Origin: Cyrtodaria siliqua | Lineage: Eukaryota > Mollusca > Bivalvia > Adapedonta > Hiatellidae | Reading direction: 5' to 3' | Length of the DNA: 64,000 nucleotides | NCBI GenBank assembly: GCA_037043455.1 | Contig: JAWPHD010010198.1 | Location: 32,152-96,151, forward strand | Part shown: positions 1 to 12,150 of the stretch, in pieces | Layout of the letters: each line of letters opens with the position of its first letter | Numbering within the stretch: the stretch's first letter is position 1 | Program-made: the position numbers and the translations under genes | Notes under the pieces: generated by a model | Databases searched by the model: none | What the model was told of the DNA's origin: nothing | The model's input: the letters and a program-made list of their open reading frames with translations, nothing else

Positions 1-800
1 CACATTCTTTGTAATTAATGGTAAAACATTTACTGTTTGAACTCATTATTTGTAATGATACACATGAACATGGTGTATGCGCATTCTTTGTAATTAATTA
101 TACACACGTACTTTTTGAATTCATTGTTTGTAATGATAAATAAGTACATTTTGCATATACGGTATTAATTTTAAATGATAAAACATGTACATTTTGAACT
201 CTTTTTTGTAGTGATAAACATGAACATGTTGTTTGCACATTATTGTACATACTGTAGTCATTGTAGTGGTAAATATGAACCTATTGTCTTTACACCTTTT
301 TGATTTAAACGATATACATTCAATACTCTTTATAGCGATAGACATGAGCATGTTGTACGCACATTCTTTGTAATTAACGATAAACAGGTACATTTTATAC
401 TCTTTGCTTGTAATGATAAACATGTACATTTTCTATATGTATCTGTATCAAATGATAACACATGTATATGCTGTATTTTATGTATATATTGATAGACACG
501 CACATGTTGTATATATATTGTTTGTATGAAATGATAAACATATTTATCACAAAACACGTTATTGTGTACTCTTTGTTTGTAGTGATGAACTTGAATATAG
601 TTCATTTTTTGTAGTGATAAACATGCACATTTTCTATATGTATCTGTATCAAATGATAACACATGTTTATGATGTATTGTATGTATATATTGATAGACAC
701 ACACATGTTGTATATATATTGTTTGTATGAAATGATAAACATATTTATCACAAAAAATTGCGTCTGGAAGTGTAAAACACTGGTGGAATAAGACATATAT
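1..800. repeat. AT-rich satellite-like block, copy A
   Basis: The block consists of many diverged reiterations of short phrases such as ttgtttgtagtgataaacat, acatgtacattttg and attctttgtaattaatgata, in irregular order. Open frames inside it are low-complexity (Tyr/His/Ile/Cys rich) and are not genes. A closely related block occurs at 34515-35510 and a short piece at 38707-38835, placing this at the left end of the duplicated segment; it may begin before the window. Confidence 0.75.
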
Positions 801-802
801 GA

Positions 803-1030
803 ATGCTCGGTAAGCCGTCATATCATATAACGTCGTATTGATGCTCGGTAAGCCGTCATATCATATAAAGTCGTATTGATGCTCGGTAAGCCGTCATATC
901 ATATAAAGTCGTATTGATGCTCGGTAAGCCGTCATATCATATAAAGTCGTATTGATGCTCGGTAAGCCGTCATATCATATAACGTCGTATTGATGCTCGG
1001 TAAGCCGTCATATCATATAAAGTCGTATTG
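803..1030. repeat. 38-bp tandem repeat, six copies
   Basis: Six head-to-tail copies of a 38-bp unit that begins atgctcggtaagccgtcata and ends gtcgtattg, differing mainly by one base (aacg versus aaag). Copies start at 803, 841, 879, 917, 955 and 993. There are no unique spacers, so this is a minisatellite. The duplicated segment has only one copy at 35544-35581 and two at 37190-37265, separated by an insertion. Confidence 0.95.
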
Positions 1031-2355
1031 CCAATTTGTCAAAAATGAAAAAGCGCTCATGTAAGATACTCTATATACATTTTGTATTTAATGATACCCG
1101 TGTATGCATTTTCCATATACATTCTTACAACTATGGGATACACTACATACCACAATAATTAATGTCCCATCATGGTAACAATGGGATAAACTCATGGTAA
1201 CTAATATATAGATTAATGAAAATAAGAGGCAAATGTAGTGCCTTAACATTACTCATGGACAAATTCAATAAATGAGAGTCGACATATTTATTGTTTATTT
1301 ATTGGTTTGTTAGGTTTTGACAATTTTAAAAATATTGTTTTATGGTAGATAACATAACACATTGCATCAAAATCGATATGATTTAAATATCTAATATGTA
1401 TTGAACACATGAACATACAAGAAGCATCAATAGTGGTGCGAACGCCGAATTGCGAATGTGACTGTATATTCAACATTTTAACTGAACAAGCTATGTAAAA
1501 AAAGGGAGATAATGCAGGTAAAATACAAGACAGAGTTATGGTTATTGTCATATAACATTGTGTGATGATAATGAATACATGTGTCAAGTTTCGGGCAATT
1601 AATTTTTGAGAAATGAGGAAAAACAAAAACTTTAACCAAAAGCTTTAATCAAAAACGCAAAAATGAATAGACGGACAAACAGACGGACAGACAGACGGAC
1701 AAACAGACAGACGGACAAACAGACGGACAGACAAACGTAAATCACCGAACCATACGCCTGGATTTGCTTCGCAATCTAACTAATAAATGAAACATTATCC
1801 TTGCTGGGACTCCTTCGATCATAAGGCAACTTACTTTGATTATACTTAATTCTTTATTAACACTGTCCCGTTTTGTTAGAATGAGAACAGGCAAGAGTGA
1901 GAACTTAAGCGCCCTAGAACCAGGTTTTCACGTCCAAGTGGCCCCTTTTACCTCTGACAGTCAAACCTGTTGTGCTTGATATCGGATACGTTGCTTTGTA
2001 GTTTGTAATATATATCATTATTGTTTTAGTGCTTGTTTTTGGATGGATGTCTCAATGATACACTTCGTGTTTACACTTGGATTTTCTTCCAAACAAGACA
2101 ACGTAACGGCCCTCTGTGTTATTGTTTTATTATATTCGGCGTATTGAAAAATATAAGTCAAATATAGTCGCCGTCTGCCTATAAACTACTGTTTATGTTG
2201 AGAGATGGGCGGAAACTGTGTACGAATTGTGTATTGTTGTTTTATTCGGGTTTCGTTAAAATTAGAGCATTTGAATCATTAAACTCCAAGTCAGATAAGA
2301 AATACAACTTGTCCTTGCAATATATTCATATGAAACCTGCTTGTCCTGAACAATA
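1031..2355. other. non-coding stretch with dispersed repeat pieces
   Basis: No gene is visible. The stretch includes a run of imperfect gacggacaaacagacggaca units (about 1664-1737), and a piece of the dispersed tail repeat (about 1845-1990, phrases acactgtcccgtttt, aagtggcccctttt). The 112-residue open frame on the minus strand at 1288-1626 has no recognisable domain and is part of sequence shared with 37480-37900, so it is treated as repeat sequence. Confidence 0.6.
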
Positions 2356-2361
2356 CTATAC

Positions 2362-2616
2362 TTAAGTGAAAAAGTTTAGCAAGTTTCTATTGCACCCTGG
2401 AAATAATACATGTTTGGTTGTAAAATCAAGAAACTACTGCCATACTCAGTAGACACAATAATTTATTAAACACACATCAATAACAGTCGAACTTCTTAAT
2501 GGCGTAATGAATAAATGAACCTAAGGTCAAGCCCGTAAAATCACAAAATGTCAATATATCTTGTATACGGTTTTATTTCATCTACAAAACATGCTAAACT
2601 GTTTTCCCTCAGTATA
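2362..2616. mobile_element. MITE, degenerate copy
   Basis: This is a diverged copy of the 257-bp element at 27056-27312: shared internal phrases are caccctggaaataa, gttgtaaaatcaagaaacta and cacacatcaataacagtcga, with ends aaaaagtttagc and gctaaactgttttccctcag. The duplicated counterpart (around 39245) lacks it, so it entered copy A after the duplication or was lost from copy B. Confidence 0.8.
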
Positions 2617-3802
2617 TGTTGTTTTATCTTCAGACATACAGTATTCCGTTACAATAAGGAATAACACGGGAAACGAAAAGTGCCTGCATGGCGACATTGA
2701 GATGTGGGAGGCTGTGTAAATCACAGACACTCAAAAATGCCATTGACCCAAGCGATAACACATATCAGCACCACTTTACAACCAAGTGTGCCCCAACTAA
2801 ATATAGCCGAGAAATATAGTCATCAAGACTTTAATGATGACGTCGACCTTTACTTCGCTGTTTATTAATTATTTAATACCAGAGGCAACCTACCCTTCAA
2901 GCTTATCGAGGTTTATTTAATGGCATTTTGAATTGTTATCAGCTCGGTTATTCTACTTTGGTAAGAATTCATCTTCAGATCCCACACATCAGGTAATGAC
3001 AGCACAGTTTAGATCCGATGGAACAACGTTGTAACACATATACAGTCACTTATCTTCCTATACATATAAAACACAGTTGGATACAGTAATAATATAAGCA
3101 CTTTCACACATAACCTATTGCATGCAGCTTATATTAAAGTCTCTATCCCGCCATCAACAGGAACATTTAACAATTGATGCACACCGTTTCTAAACTTACT
3201 GAAGTCAAGGTTTATTATATATAGTAATACATAATATGTATATAATATGTTTTGAGAATCTAAAATGTGTGTGTGTGTGTGTGTGTGCTCCTAATATAAG
3301 CAAACACAACAATGAGAAAATTGAGCAACTGACCAGCAATTGAGCAATTAACCTCACTCTAACCTACATAAATATAATGTGTTACAAGCGCATGGTGATG
3401 TTATATGTCTGTCCACTTTGAAAGATCAAGTTTCTCTATATTGTCGCAACTTAACAAGGGATTTCTGAAATATAAAACATAAAAACAGATTTATAAATAT
3501 CATTTGCTTTTTGAAAATAAATCGTTGTAACGTACATCATACACCTTCAAAAAGTGGGTCCAAGAGGGCCTGTATCTGTCTACTGGGTTATGGCAGGAGG
3601 GTACCCATAAAGCTTTTAAATGATTTTTCATGTCATTTATAAACGACTTCTGACACATTTGGTGGAAATCTAGAGAAAATGATGCATAGGCACGTACATG
3701 CCATGATGCGTACATGTTGAAATTACTTCATATTTAGTCGAAAGACGTAAAAGCATGTGTTTAACTATCGTCATATTAAGTAAATATTACATAAGCACTT
3801 AC
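2617..3802. other. 3' flank of the peroxidase pseudogene
   Basis: This sequence is conserved with 39254-40931 but no convincing coding exon was found. A (gt)n microsatellite lies at 3267-3287, longer in copy B (39937-39970). A possible short minus-strand terminal exon near 2640-2715 has an acceptor AG in this copy but not in the intact copy B, so it was not called. The 71-residue minus-strand frame at 3500-3715 is not recognisable. Confidence 0.5.
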
Positions 3803-3908
3803 GTGCACCGACACGCAGGTCTAAATACACGATTCTGTAGCACTGGTACATCCATGTTTTCACAAATAAGCCTGGCAAATGTCGTCCGTTTGATAGACTT
3901 TAGCTGAT
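3803..3908 (-). pseudogene. peroxidase copy A, exon 10
   Basis: 106 nt, preceded by a good acceptor (tttatccacag in the sense direction). It encodes a [23 protein letters not shown] segment, the C-terminal helix region of animal peroxidases. It is followed by gtaagt, in which reading straight on gives ACG TAA, so it could be either a donor or a stop. Confidence 0.88.
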
Positions 3909-4171
3909 CTGTGGATAAAAAAATGAACATCTCTGAGCATGCTTGGTACAAAAAAAAACATATTACAGAGTTGAATACGATTGTATGAATTGATCAAATG
4001 GAAAGTATGTGGTTCTACTGACTGCTGCTATTGAAATAGTGAGAGCCTGTTGTAATGACTGATGTCAGGTAGCACAACTTTTCATTTTCAATATACATTT
4101 TTGTTGGATTTGGTCGGGTATGTTTATTACATCTGATTGGTTTTAACATATAGTTAATTTTATTATACCAC

Positions 4172-4216
4172 GGGTTCCGTTAGCCGAGTGGACAACACAT
4201 GGTTCGAGTCTCAATG
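4172..4216 (+). repeat. tRNA-like SINE relic
   Basis: Contains an A-box-like tagccgagtgg followed closely by a B-box-like ggttcgagtct, but the spacing is too short and no cloverleaf can be drawn. The same relic is at 41290-41333 in copy B. Called a tRNA-derived repeat fragment and not a tRNA gene. Confidence 0.55.
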
Positions 4217-5089
4217 GCGCGTCATTGATGATAATAAACACTCAACAGGACGAGTTCCATGCCAAGGGACGCCGGTGTGCGGAAGTGCGGACTATTTGAC
4301 AAACGTGTGCAGTTCTTCCCCGACAGCATTGTAGTCGTTTGAAAATCAGGATGTTCATGTTAACTGTGTAAACTTATTAGAACGAAACAGGTCATCAGTT
4401 TGCAACGCACTGCATCTGTGCATGTTAAGTGGTATACACATTTACAGTTCGCCACTATGCTTTCCTCTTTGACTATGGATTCTATGATGATGTCTTCCTA
4501 AATAGGGAATGGGATAGTGACGTTAAATGTGCGTCAATCTGGGCTTTTCGTGCCCGTTAAAGGAAATGTAGCAACACAGCCAAATCATCATTATTATTGA
4601 GAGTCTGAAAACTTGAATAAATGTGAAAGAATTATCAAAATCGGATGATAAACAAATAAAATATGACCAAGTGAAGGTCCTGTTGAATCGGATATGGAAG
4701 CCGCCATTTTGAGAGCTGTGACATCACAGTTCTAAATCCCCATATATGGAATATTTATTATTCACGACTTTTATATCTATTTTTATATCCCATAAGGTTG
4801 GCCGACAACAATGAGATGTCAATAAAAGATAATTAGTTTAAACATATTTTATTCATTGTATTTACAAGTTAAGCATATATACAATAACAACAAATAAAAG
4901 ATAATTGAGCATGGGAGTACCGCGATGCACTATCAGCTTGGGTTAATTATGAAAGGACACACAATAGGTATCCCACATGTAAACAGGTTAGAAATGCTCT
5001 CAGGTCAGGTCACATGAGTGTGGAACAATGTCTGAAAAATGGGACTCCATGTTCATGCCTAGAGCAGAAATGTTATATTTGTTAATACT

Positions 5090-5520
5090 ATCATGTTATT
5101 AAGTGGTTTCATATTGGCCCAGTTATTGGTCCAAGGACTGTCATATTGGCCCAAGGCCGAAGGCCGCGGGCCAATGTGACAGTCCGAGGACCAATAACTC
5201 GGACAATATGAAACCACTTAATTAATGACAATTTTATTAATTAACAGCCACTACAGTATAATTTGTTTTTAAATAAAATTATTTTGACATACTTTGCGTT
5301 TATTTATAGTAGCGTTAATTGCATTTATATATCAAAAAGCGAGCGCGAATGACGTTACTTAACGTGAATGACGTCACTTAAATCTCGTATTGGCGAGTTT
5401 CTTCATATTGGCCTTGTTTTTTATATTGGCCGGCTTACGGTTCATATTGGCTGAGTTTGCGTCGTATTGCGTGTAGAGTTGCTAGTAAAACAAGGCAGAT
5501 ATAATTAAGTTAATTAATAA
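5090..5520. mobile_element. foldback MITE with catattggcc repeats (copy A insertion)
   Basis: An inverted repeat with arms of about 60 nt (near 5098-5159 and 5163-5222; phrases aagtggtttcatattggccc and the reverse complement) is followed by a tail with further catattggcc phrases ending gttaattaata. The equivalent place in copy B (about 44370) has no insertion, whereas a sister element sits at 40060-40492, where copy A has none. Confidence 0.85.
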
Positions 5521-6045
5521 TGAACTATATAAACTCATATTAATCCGTAATTCCATATTAGGTCCCTCAGTACATATGACTTAATTGTTCCCACGAATTA
5601 TAGACTAATATTGACGATTGCTATCGTCGCCACGTTGTGGTTAATACAGTAGTACTCTAATAAATCAGATGAAAAGTGTCATGGAATTCCAGAACATTTT
5701 TTAGGGGGGATAAATGACCTGTATTACATGTTGCTGAGAAAAAAACAGAGCAAACGGTGAAGAAACAAAATAAAAAAAATTAAAAAAAATAAAGAAAAAA
5801 ACCTGTGAAAACATCCTGAGACGATGGAACCTATACCTTGACGTGTTCGTTGGCGGAGGGACTATAAACCTTAGAATTACACACACAGACGATGGAACCG
5901 CTTTAAAAACACACACACACAAATAGGTTCATTCAGAGTTCAACATACAGGTAAACTATAGGATAGGAACCGACTATTGTTGCTGAAAAACAGACAACGA
6001 AATGTCATATTAGACATAAAGACATTGCCGTAACGCGATACATAC

Positions 6046-6227
6046 CTTCAGTGAAACCGACCCAATTTGTTTCTTGTTTCGGTGGATTTTCATAGTAAAA
6101 TCTGTCACCAACTTTTAAACGCCTGAATTCTTCAGCCAACAAACAGGCAAAGGTTGGTCCAACTTGGGCTCCTTTCACTTTAGTTTCTCTCAAAGCTCCA
6201 GGGAACAAGTCGATATCATCTGGATGT
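6046..6227 (-). pseudogene. peroxidase copy A, exon 9
   Basis: 182 nt with intact acceptor (tttatgttttcag) and donor (gtatgt). It encodes [14 protein letters not shown] and [20 protein letters not shown], the conserved animal-peroxidase region after the IQRGRDHG motif. It is in frame on its own and differs from copy B by few residues (Glu for Gln before EFRR). Confidence 0.9.
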
Positions 6228-8229
6228 CTGAAAACATAAACTAGTTTTAGAGCAGGTATTATATATATATACCTGTATATATATTTATGATCCTCATATA
6301 TATATATATATATGTCCATGTGTGGAGAAAAGTAGAAATGTAAATAGCAGCTAACAATTTCATTATATTTCAAATAAGTTTAAACAAATAGGAGGAAATA
6401 TTGTCATATAGAAACCACAGCACCCAAACGTAGAAGCAGGTTCGCATTTTACCTCAGACTAAATCAAATGAGCAAACTAAATAAGGAGTGCGCTGTTAAA
6501 GCTCAAGCTCTTCCGCATGAGGAACGCCGTGTGTATAGGTCCAGGTCAGTATAGTTCAATAACATTGACGTTATATACAAATGAACGACTTTGGAGGGTT
6601 GTTAGGGTCCGTCACGTGTAACGAAACACAAACAAGAGAGTAACGTAGTAGACTCGGTTTTATTGAGTCTCTGAGTGAGATATAATATAATTTGAAACAC
6701 ATGTAACGCCCACTACCACCGGCTTACCACTACCATCGGCTTAAGCGGTATTCTACGTTAAGGCCACATTAAACAAGAATGAATGATCTAATAGCTATTG
6801 TCTCTAATGTACGCTGCTTTCTAATTATTCCTTAAATTAAATGCAAAGGTATATTTTAACTTAGATCTGTAAATATATGTTGCCTCCACACGCAGATGTT
6901 CTGTGAACACGGTGCAATACACGCACATACTGTCAGAGTTTCCTTGTCAAAATAGTTCTCTATATTATTCTCTTCGCCTATGCCATTGACTACCTTATAT
7001 TTGTAGAGGGCTTGGAATTCATGCTAATTTATTTCTCAGGCTTTTTATCATGATTGACTCATGTATGGTTTGTTGAGTGGTGCAAGAAAACAAACAGAAA
7101 GTTCTGCAAGACCGAAATCAAAAGGATCTATGCTTAGTCTGAATGTCCTTAATTAGCTATCCCGTCAACAACAGTCCTATTTTACAACATATGTACACTG
7201 TTTATAAACCCACTGACGACAAGGTATTTATATATAACTTACACATTTCGAGAATTCAAACTCTATAGACAAAATATTAACCGCTTTAATCAGCATATTC
7301 AACGACAGGTATTTTAAGAAACCGTAAATAAAACCTATATTTTTAATCGCACATATACATTATTATATGACCTGAATACCTGAATAAAGCTTTGATAAAC
7401 TCTTTTGTAGTGTAACTTTTGCCGTTATTTGGCGGGTTAGTTTGTTTAATAACGTTTTATATTTATGAAGGGTGAACCTGGAGTATACAATGTTAGCGCC
7501 AGATAGCATTTTAATGCTGGTGCGCCGTAATGCCCAATTTAGCTCAACTGTAATGTTTGTCTTAAATCGTGTCTTGTCGTGCTTTTAACGGTTTATTCTC
7601 ATGTTTCTCTGGCTACTAAGTCATTGCGTTCTTACTTTGTGATTTTCCAGGCTGTTTTTATACTCATATATACATGTTTATCTTTGTTTTACTTATATTG
7701 CCAGTTAATGCTGCCTAGTTTGTAAGAGGTAACAGAATGGCGGGGATTTCATTATTTAGTCCCGTATAATTGGGATAACAATAGTACAAGAGCGAGGTTT
7801 GTTTGTTTTTGTCCAATGATCGTCCAAATTCCATACCCTTGTTGTCAACCATTGTATGCCTGTGGTGTCGCACATTTTTCTTCTATTTATCCATGTGATT
7901 GCTGTTTGTTTTTAACATACGTGTTTTCGGAGTTGTGTAAATGCTACATTTTCCTTTGCATGCTTTGAATCAAGTTGGTAAAAAACAAGGTGGCACATAA
8001 ATAAGGCTGATCTTTACACTTAAGGGCTCATTTTACTTCTTGGCACCGTTTAAACAATAATAAAACAATAACATTTATCAATAAAAATTTATTAATAGTA
8101 TAATTTTATTTAGTTTACACCTATTAATATAATCAAGCTACACAGTTTATACAATCACCCTTACTTGTGCGGATGACAGTCATGATGTGGGAGGAAACCA
8201 GAGATCCGGGGGGAAAACACACGTGTCCG
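6228..8229. other. intron sequence with dispersed repeats
   Basis: No coding exon is seen. A repeat with phrases ctcggttttattgagtctct and caccggcttaagcggtattc (about 6640-6775) belongs to the family also found at 20075-20240, 30000-30945 and 45445-45570. A copy of the dispersed tail repeat is at about 7575-7960 (ggcggggatttc, cattgtatgcctg), shared with copy B at 46310-46690. Confidence 0.6.
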
Positions 8230-8358
8230 AATGAATGATCACAGAATCTCTGAGTGGGCAACCACCGCCACGGCTCATTTACAATGCCGATAGGCGAAAT
8301 CGAACCTGGGTTGCACTGGTGAAAGTGAGTGCGCTATCGACTGCACTAGGATACAGCA
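8230..8358 (-). repeat. tRNA-derived SINE head (reverse)
   Basis: Read on the minus strand there is a tRNA-like A box (tagcgcactcact) and a B box (ggttcgatttc) with the appropriate spacing, but no clean cloverleaf. The same element is at about 46945-47105 in copy B, so it predates the duplication. Confidence 0.6.
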
Positions 8359-8444
8359 TGTGTAACTTTTAAGAGGTGTGTTTATTTATGCAAATTACAA
8401 ATGTGATTTTCAATGTTTCTAAACGCAACATGTTGGACTCATAC

Positions 8445-8683
8445 CTGTAAACTTCTCGGAAACGGTCTGCTACGTTAGCTGTAAAATCACCATCAGGCTG
8501 ACCAATCTTGTTAAATTCATCTAATGTAATTACAGGAAGTTTACAGAAATCACGCCATCTGTTGTATGACGGAATTCCATGGTCACGCCCTCTTTGGATA
8601 TTGACAGCTGCCAGGTCGAGACTTTTGTTATTTGCGTTATTGCGTCAAGAAAAAGTAGATCCCGAACACCTCTGTTAAAAAGA
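8445..8683 (-). pseudogene. peroxidase copy A, exon 8 (8-nt insertion)
   Basis: Equivalent to 47197-47427 of the intact gene, but 239 nt versus 231 nt owing to an extra gttattgc near 8635-8642. The insertion breaks the frame inside the segment preceding IQRGRDHG; that motif is still legible downstream in another frame. Confidence 0.9.
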
Positions 8684-9255
8684 CTGAAATTAGAAATATA
8701 ATCAGTTTACAATATGAATATAATGATCGAGTTAAGGCTGTTGTTTAATAAAGGAATAACGAAACGAAATTATGCACGCTCTTCTATCTACTGGTATACT
8801 TGTCATTAAAGGCAAGCATGTCAGATTTTAAAATCATGTGTTATAGGAGAATAAAATAATCTATTATCTTTCAATATCCATCAACGCGTTCCAACTGTTT
8901 CATTTGTGAAATTTTCACCGCAAATAGGTCACATCAAGTATGTTACAAAAAACGAAGATGGCAGTATATCGGTGTTTAGGTATAAATCATCTGGCATGTT
9001 TTTTTATATTAGCACCGGATGTTGGCCATATTTGGGAACATGTGACCTGATTTATTATGAAGCAAGATGGCCAAGTTTAAAAACTGGCGGTTGACACCAA
9101 AAAAAGTAAAATTTATCAATTTTGAGACAAGCATGCTATTTTTTTCTGAAAAAGAAAAACATGATAAAAAACAGGAGGTATTTGTTTTGTTTCTTTCAAA
9201 ATGAAAAACATATTTCTTGATTTAGTAAATACTTCTTATATAACAGATAAATTAC
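8684..9255. other. intron 7 of copy A, nothing recognised
   Basis: AT-rich sequence. The plus-strand 62-residue frame at 8906-9094 is interrupted in copy B at 47650-47830 and has no domain, so it is not called a gene. Confidence 0.6.
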
Positions 9256-9712
9256 CCGTCTTGTTTGGTGGCAAAGTCGTTCACTAGCCACCTTGAAATT
9301 CCTTCACAATATGAAAACACCATATGAGGGTTGTTATATGTTTCTTCTATAGGCATTATATGTTCTGCGTAAAATGATGAGTTAATGGCTTTTGGATAGT
9401 TTGGTATCGCCGAGTGACCAAATCGGAAAGAAGCCGCACCGAAGTTTGAAGAAATGGTAGCGTTACAGTGTCATCATAGACGTCATTATAAACGTCATTG
9501 GAAACTGTTAACCCATACTCTTGCATGACGTCATTTCCGAGGACTACAATGCTGCAGTACAACAATCACAAGTTTCCTGGATTCTTGATAAAGTCGTTCG
9601 TCATTCCAGTGAGGGTTTATCTGCGCAAGTTTCGATGCAATTCGGTTGTGTTCCCGGAGAAAGAATGTATGACTTGTTGAGAGATTTGGAACAACATTTA
9701 CTCGAACATCAC
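9256..9712 (-). pseudogene. peroxidase copy A, exon 7 (two indels)
   Basis: Equivalent to the 481-nt exon 47996-48476, here 457 nt. The REHNRIA and [15 protein letters not shown] stretches are intact; then a 23-nt deletion at 9548/9549 shifts the frame and brings a TGA after a few residues. A 1-nt loss near 9464 restores the original frame before the proximal-His region FRFGHSAIP. Confidence 0.93.
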
Positions 9713-11282
9713 CTGCAATAACGATGAATACAGTAGCAAATTCTATATAATATATTAACAAAAACGTTTTTGGAACAATGTTAACAACTTATCCTAAGAC
9801 ACTTGCTTCAAGAATATGTTTCAGGGTCTGTTAAATTATTTCTATCTGACTCGTACCCTGGGCTAAGAATAACATGACTGTTAATTCAAACAAGTGTGTT
9901 GGTATTATGCTACACAAACGTTGAATGTGGAAGAAAACATCCGCTGATAAAGACGCGCAATCGACACGGTGTATCCTCAACCTTCCATGGCGGTAGCCCT
10001 ACTGTCAACCCTTTTATATTTGTGACACATGCATTGCCTTTTATTTATCCTCGTAGGTGTTGTTTGTTTCGATGATTGTTTTTAGTTGACTGTGGTCCTT
10101 GAATGCTATATGTCTTCAACTTTTATATCTACTTTTAAGGTTATGATGCAACACGCTATTACTAGACCACAATCCACTACAGACCGTATTTCACTGGTCA
10201 CGTACGTGGTCTTAATCAACCGCTAGACAACTCATAGTTCACTATATTGGTCTACTTTTAGAAATAAGTATATATACTCAGTTAAAAAAAAAGACATTTT
10301 GTAAATCTATTTTTGGAAATATTCGAAAAGTTGTAATGACAAATTTAGCAAAACAAGTTTTAAAATTTATCAAATGTATGCATTAATAAAGGGATGATAC
10401 AGTTGTATGAAAAGTTCCTTAAGTAACAGTTTGAGTTCTTCAAGGTAAATCGAGAGCAAAAAAAATAAAAAGCTTGCAAAATGCATGGAGTTAATTGGAA
10501 AAACACAAGATAATAGGCATCTTGTTAATTGCTTGTTTTCTGCAATTTTCTATCAAACTTGTAACTTTTTATTAAATATAAAGCAATAATGTTTGAACAC
10601 ATTTATGACGTTAAAGCTTACAGCAATGTTCGTTATAAGGATGATTTTGCAAATGTGAGTGCGCACTTTTATTTTTCCTATTTTTTTTTTTGATTCAGTA
10701 CATTTATTATCATGCAGCATTCCAATAGGATTGTAGTCAATAGGGAAAAAAGAACAGAAATGCACTTTCAAGAACGTTCTTTGGTTCATTTACACTGCAA
10801 CGATATCCCGGTTAGTCAACTTTTAATATTTTTATATGTACATTGCTGTACAATGAATATTATATATACATCTTTTGTACAATGAATAATATATAAATCT
10901 TTTGTACAATGTATATTATATTATTTTTTTTGTTCAATGTATACTATAAATACATTTGTGTACCATATATACATTTGTGTACAATGTATACTATATATAC
11001 CTTTGTGTACTTTATATACTATATATATACATTTGTGTACAATATATACTATATATATACATACCTTTTTGTACAATATTATATTATATAGACATTTTAA
11101 TACAATGTATATTACATGAAATGTTGTACATTTTGAAAAATATAATGCCTTGCAATAGAAATTAAAGGGACATGATATAAATAGGTATAAACATAAATAA
11201 TTATAATGAATATACTTAAATCGAGGCCGGAGAGTTGTATACCATTTTCCAGGTATTAATATTTAAAGCATGTATTAATTAC
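9713..11282. other. intron 6 of copy A
   Basis: No exon is visible. It includes a tail-repeat piece (about 9985-10115), a short poly-T tract near 10681, and a tatata/tttgtgtacaatgtatac-rich microsatellite block (about 10840-11120) whose open frames are low complexity. The equivalent intron in copy B is 48477-51245. Confidence 0.6.
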
Positions 11283-11381
11283 CTGCGCTAAAACAATACT
11301 GATTAGATTGTGTCAATGTACATGATCTGGAGTTTGGATGTTTCGGAAGCAAACTGCCGCTATAGTTGATATTCATCATTC
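11283..11381 (-). pseudogene. peroxidase copy A, exon 6
   Basis: 99 nt, intact frame, encoding [16 protein letters not shown] and ending in CFSA, the segment just before GDVRVN. Directly upstream in the intron a short stretch (ttattcatcattccttaaag) is duplicated at 11367-11443. Confidence 0.88.
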
Positions 11382-12048
11382 CTTAAAGAAAACAATACAT
11401 TAACGTTATTCATCATTCCTTAAAGAAAACAATACATTAACGTTAGGCAAACACTACCTATCGTCACACAGGGCACTCTAGTTGTCACTACTACATACTA
11501 TTAGTCATACTATAGTCTCATAATATATCTCAAGTCGTGTACAAGTAGGTATACAAGTCGAACAGGAAATGTGGCATTCACAGAACACAGTCATCCAATT
11601 CAAAACAGACCACAACTATGACGAAAAAAGCAAAGTATGCGACACGAAACACATGAAAAAATTGGCAATATGGGTACCGTCTTGCAACGGTCAGTTGCAA
11701 AAAAAAAAAAACACGCTGGGGGTTTAACCCAGGTTCTGACTTGTTACACCATATGCGTTTTTGAGACATTTCATGTGTTTATTTGTAGAAGAACGTTGCA
11801 CCGCGGAGGCCAAAGTCATACACACGCAGAGGACAACGACATGTATGTTTTATTCCTCAGACTACTGAAACATGAATAAACATAACATGCATGTGTACAA
11901 CTGTTAAATGTTGACACTGTTTTAAAATAATACATAATTTATAGCCTATGACCTATGTACATTAATTAATCTTAAACTAAAATTTTACTTAAACTTAATA
12001 TTCCGACTTGTGAGGTGTATGTTCGGGTGAGTTCAAATATTTACATAC
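11382..12048. other. intron 5 of copy A
   Basis: 667 nt without recognised features. Copy B's equivalent intron is 3881 nt because of a Penelope-like insertion, so this copy shows the pre-insertion state (cattaattaatcttaaac around 11957). Confidence 0.7.
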
Positions 12049-12150
12049 CGTTTGTAAAGTTACGGATAAGTTTATTGACCTCCGCCGATGAACCATACAC
12101 CATACTGGCATCTATATATGACGTCACGTCGTTGATCTGTCCACGCTGAC
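12049..12150 (-). pseudogene. peroxidase copy A, exon 5
   Basis: 102 nt, intact splice sites and frame, encoding [20 protein letters not shown], the conserved substrate-channel/calcium-loop neighbourhood of animal peroxidases. No disabling change is seen in this exon. Confidence 0.9.

Noticed and set aside
121..821. Open frames of 100-163 residues on the minus strand
   Set aside because: Low-complexity products of the satellite-like block, recurring with shifts in copy B at 34892-35448.
803..1030. CRISPR-like regular array
   Set aside because: The 38-bp units abut with no unique spacers, no cas genes are present, and the context is eukaryotic; it is a minisatellite.
2640..2715. Possible terminal peroxidase exon (stop after GILYV)
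   Set aside because: The acceptor AG exists only in the pseudogene copy (ggctgtgtaa versus gggtgtgtaa in copy B), so it cannot be the exon used by the intact gene.
8906..9094. 62-residue plus-strand frame in peroxidase intron
   Set aside because: The counterpart in copy B is frame-disrupted and no family resemblance is visible.
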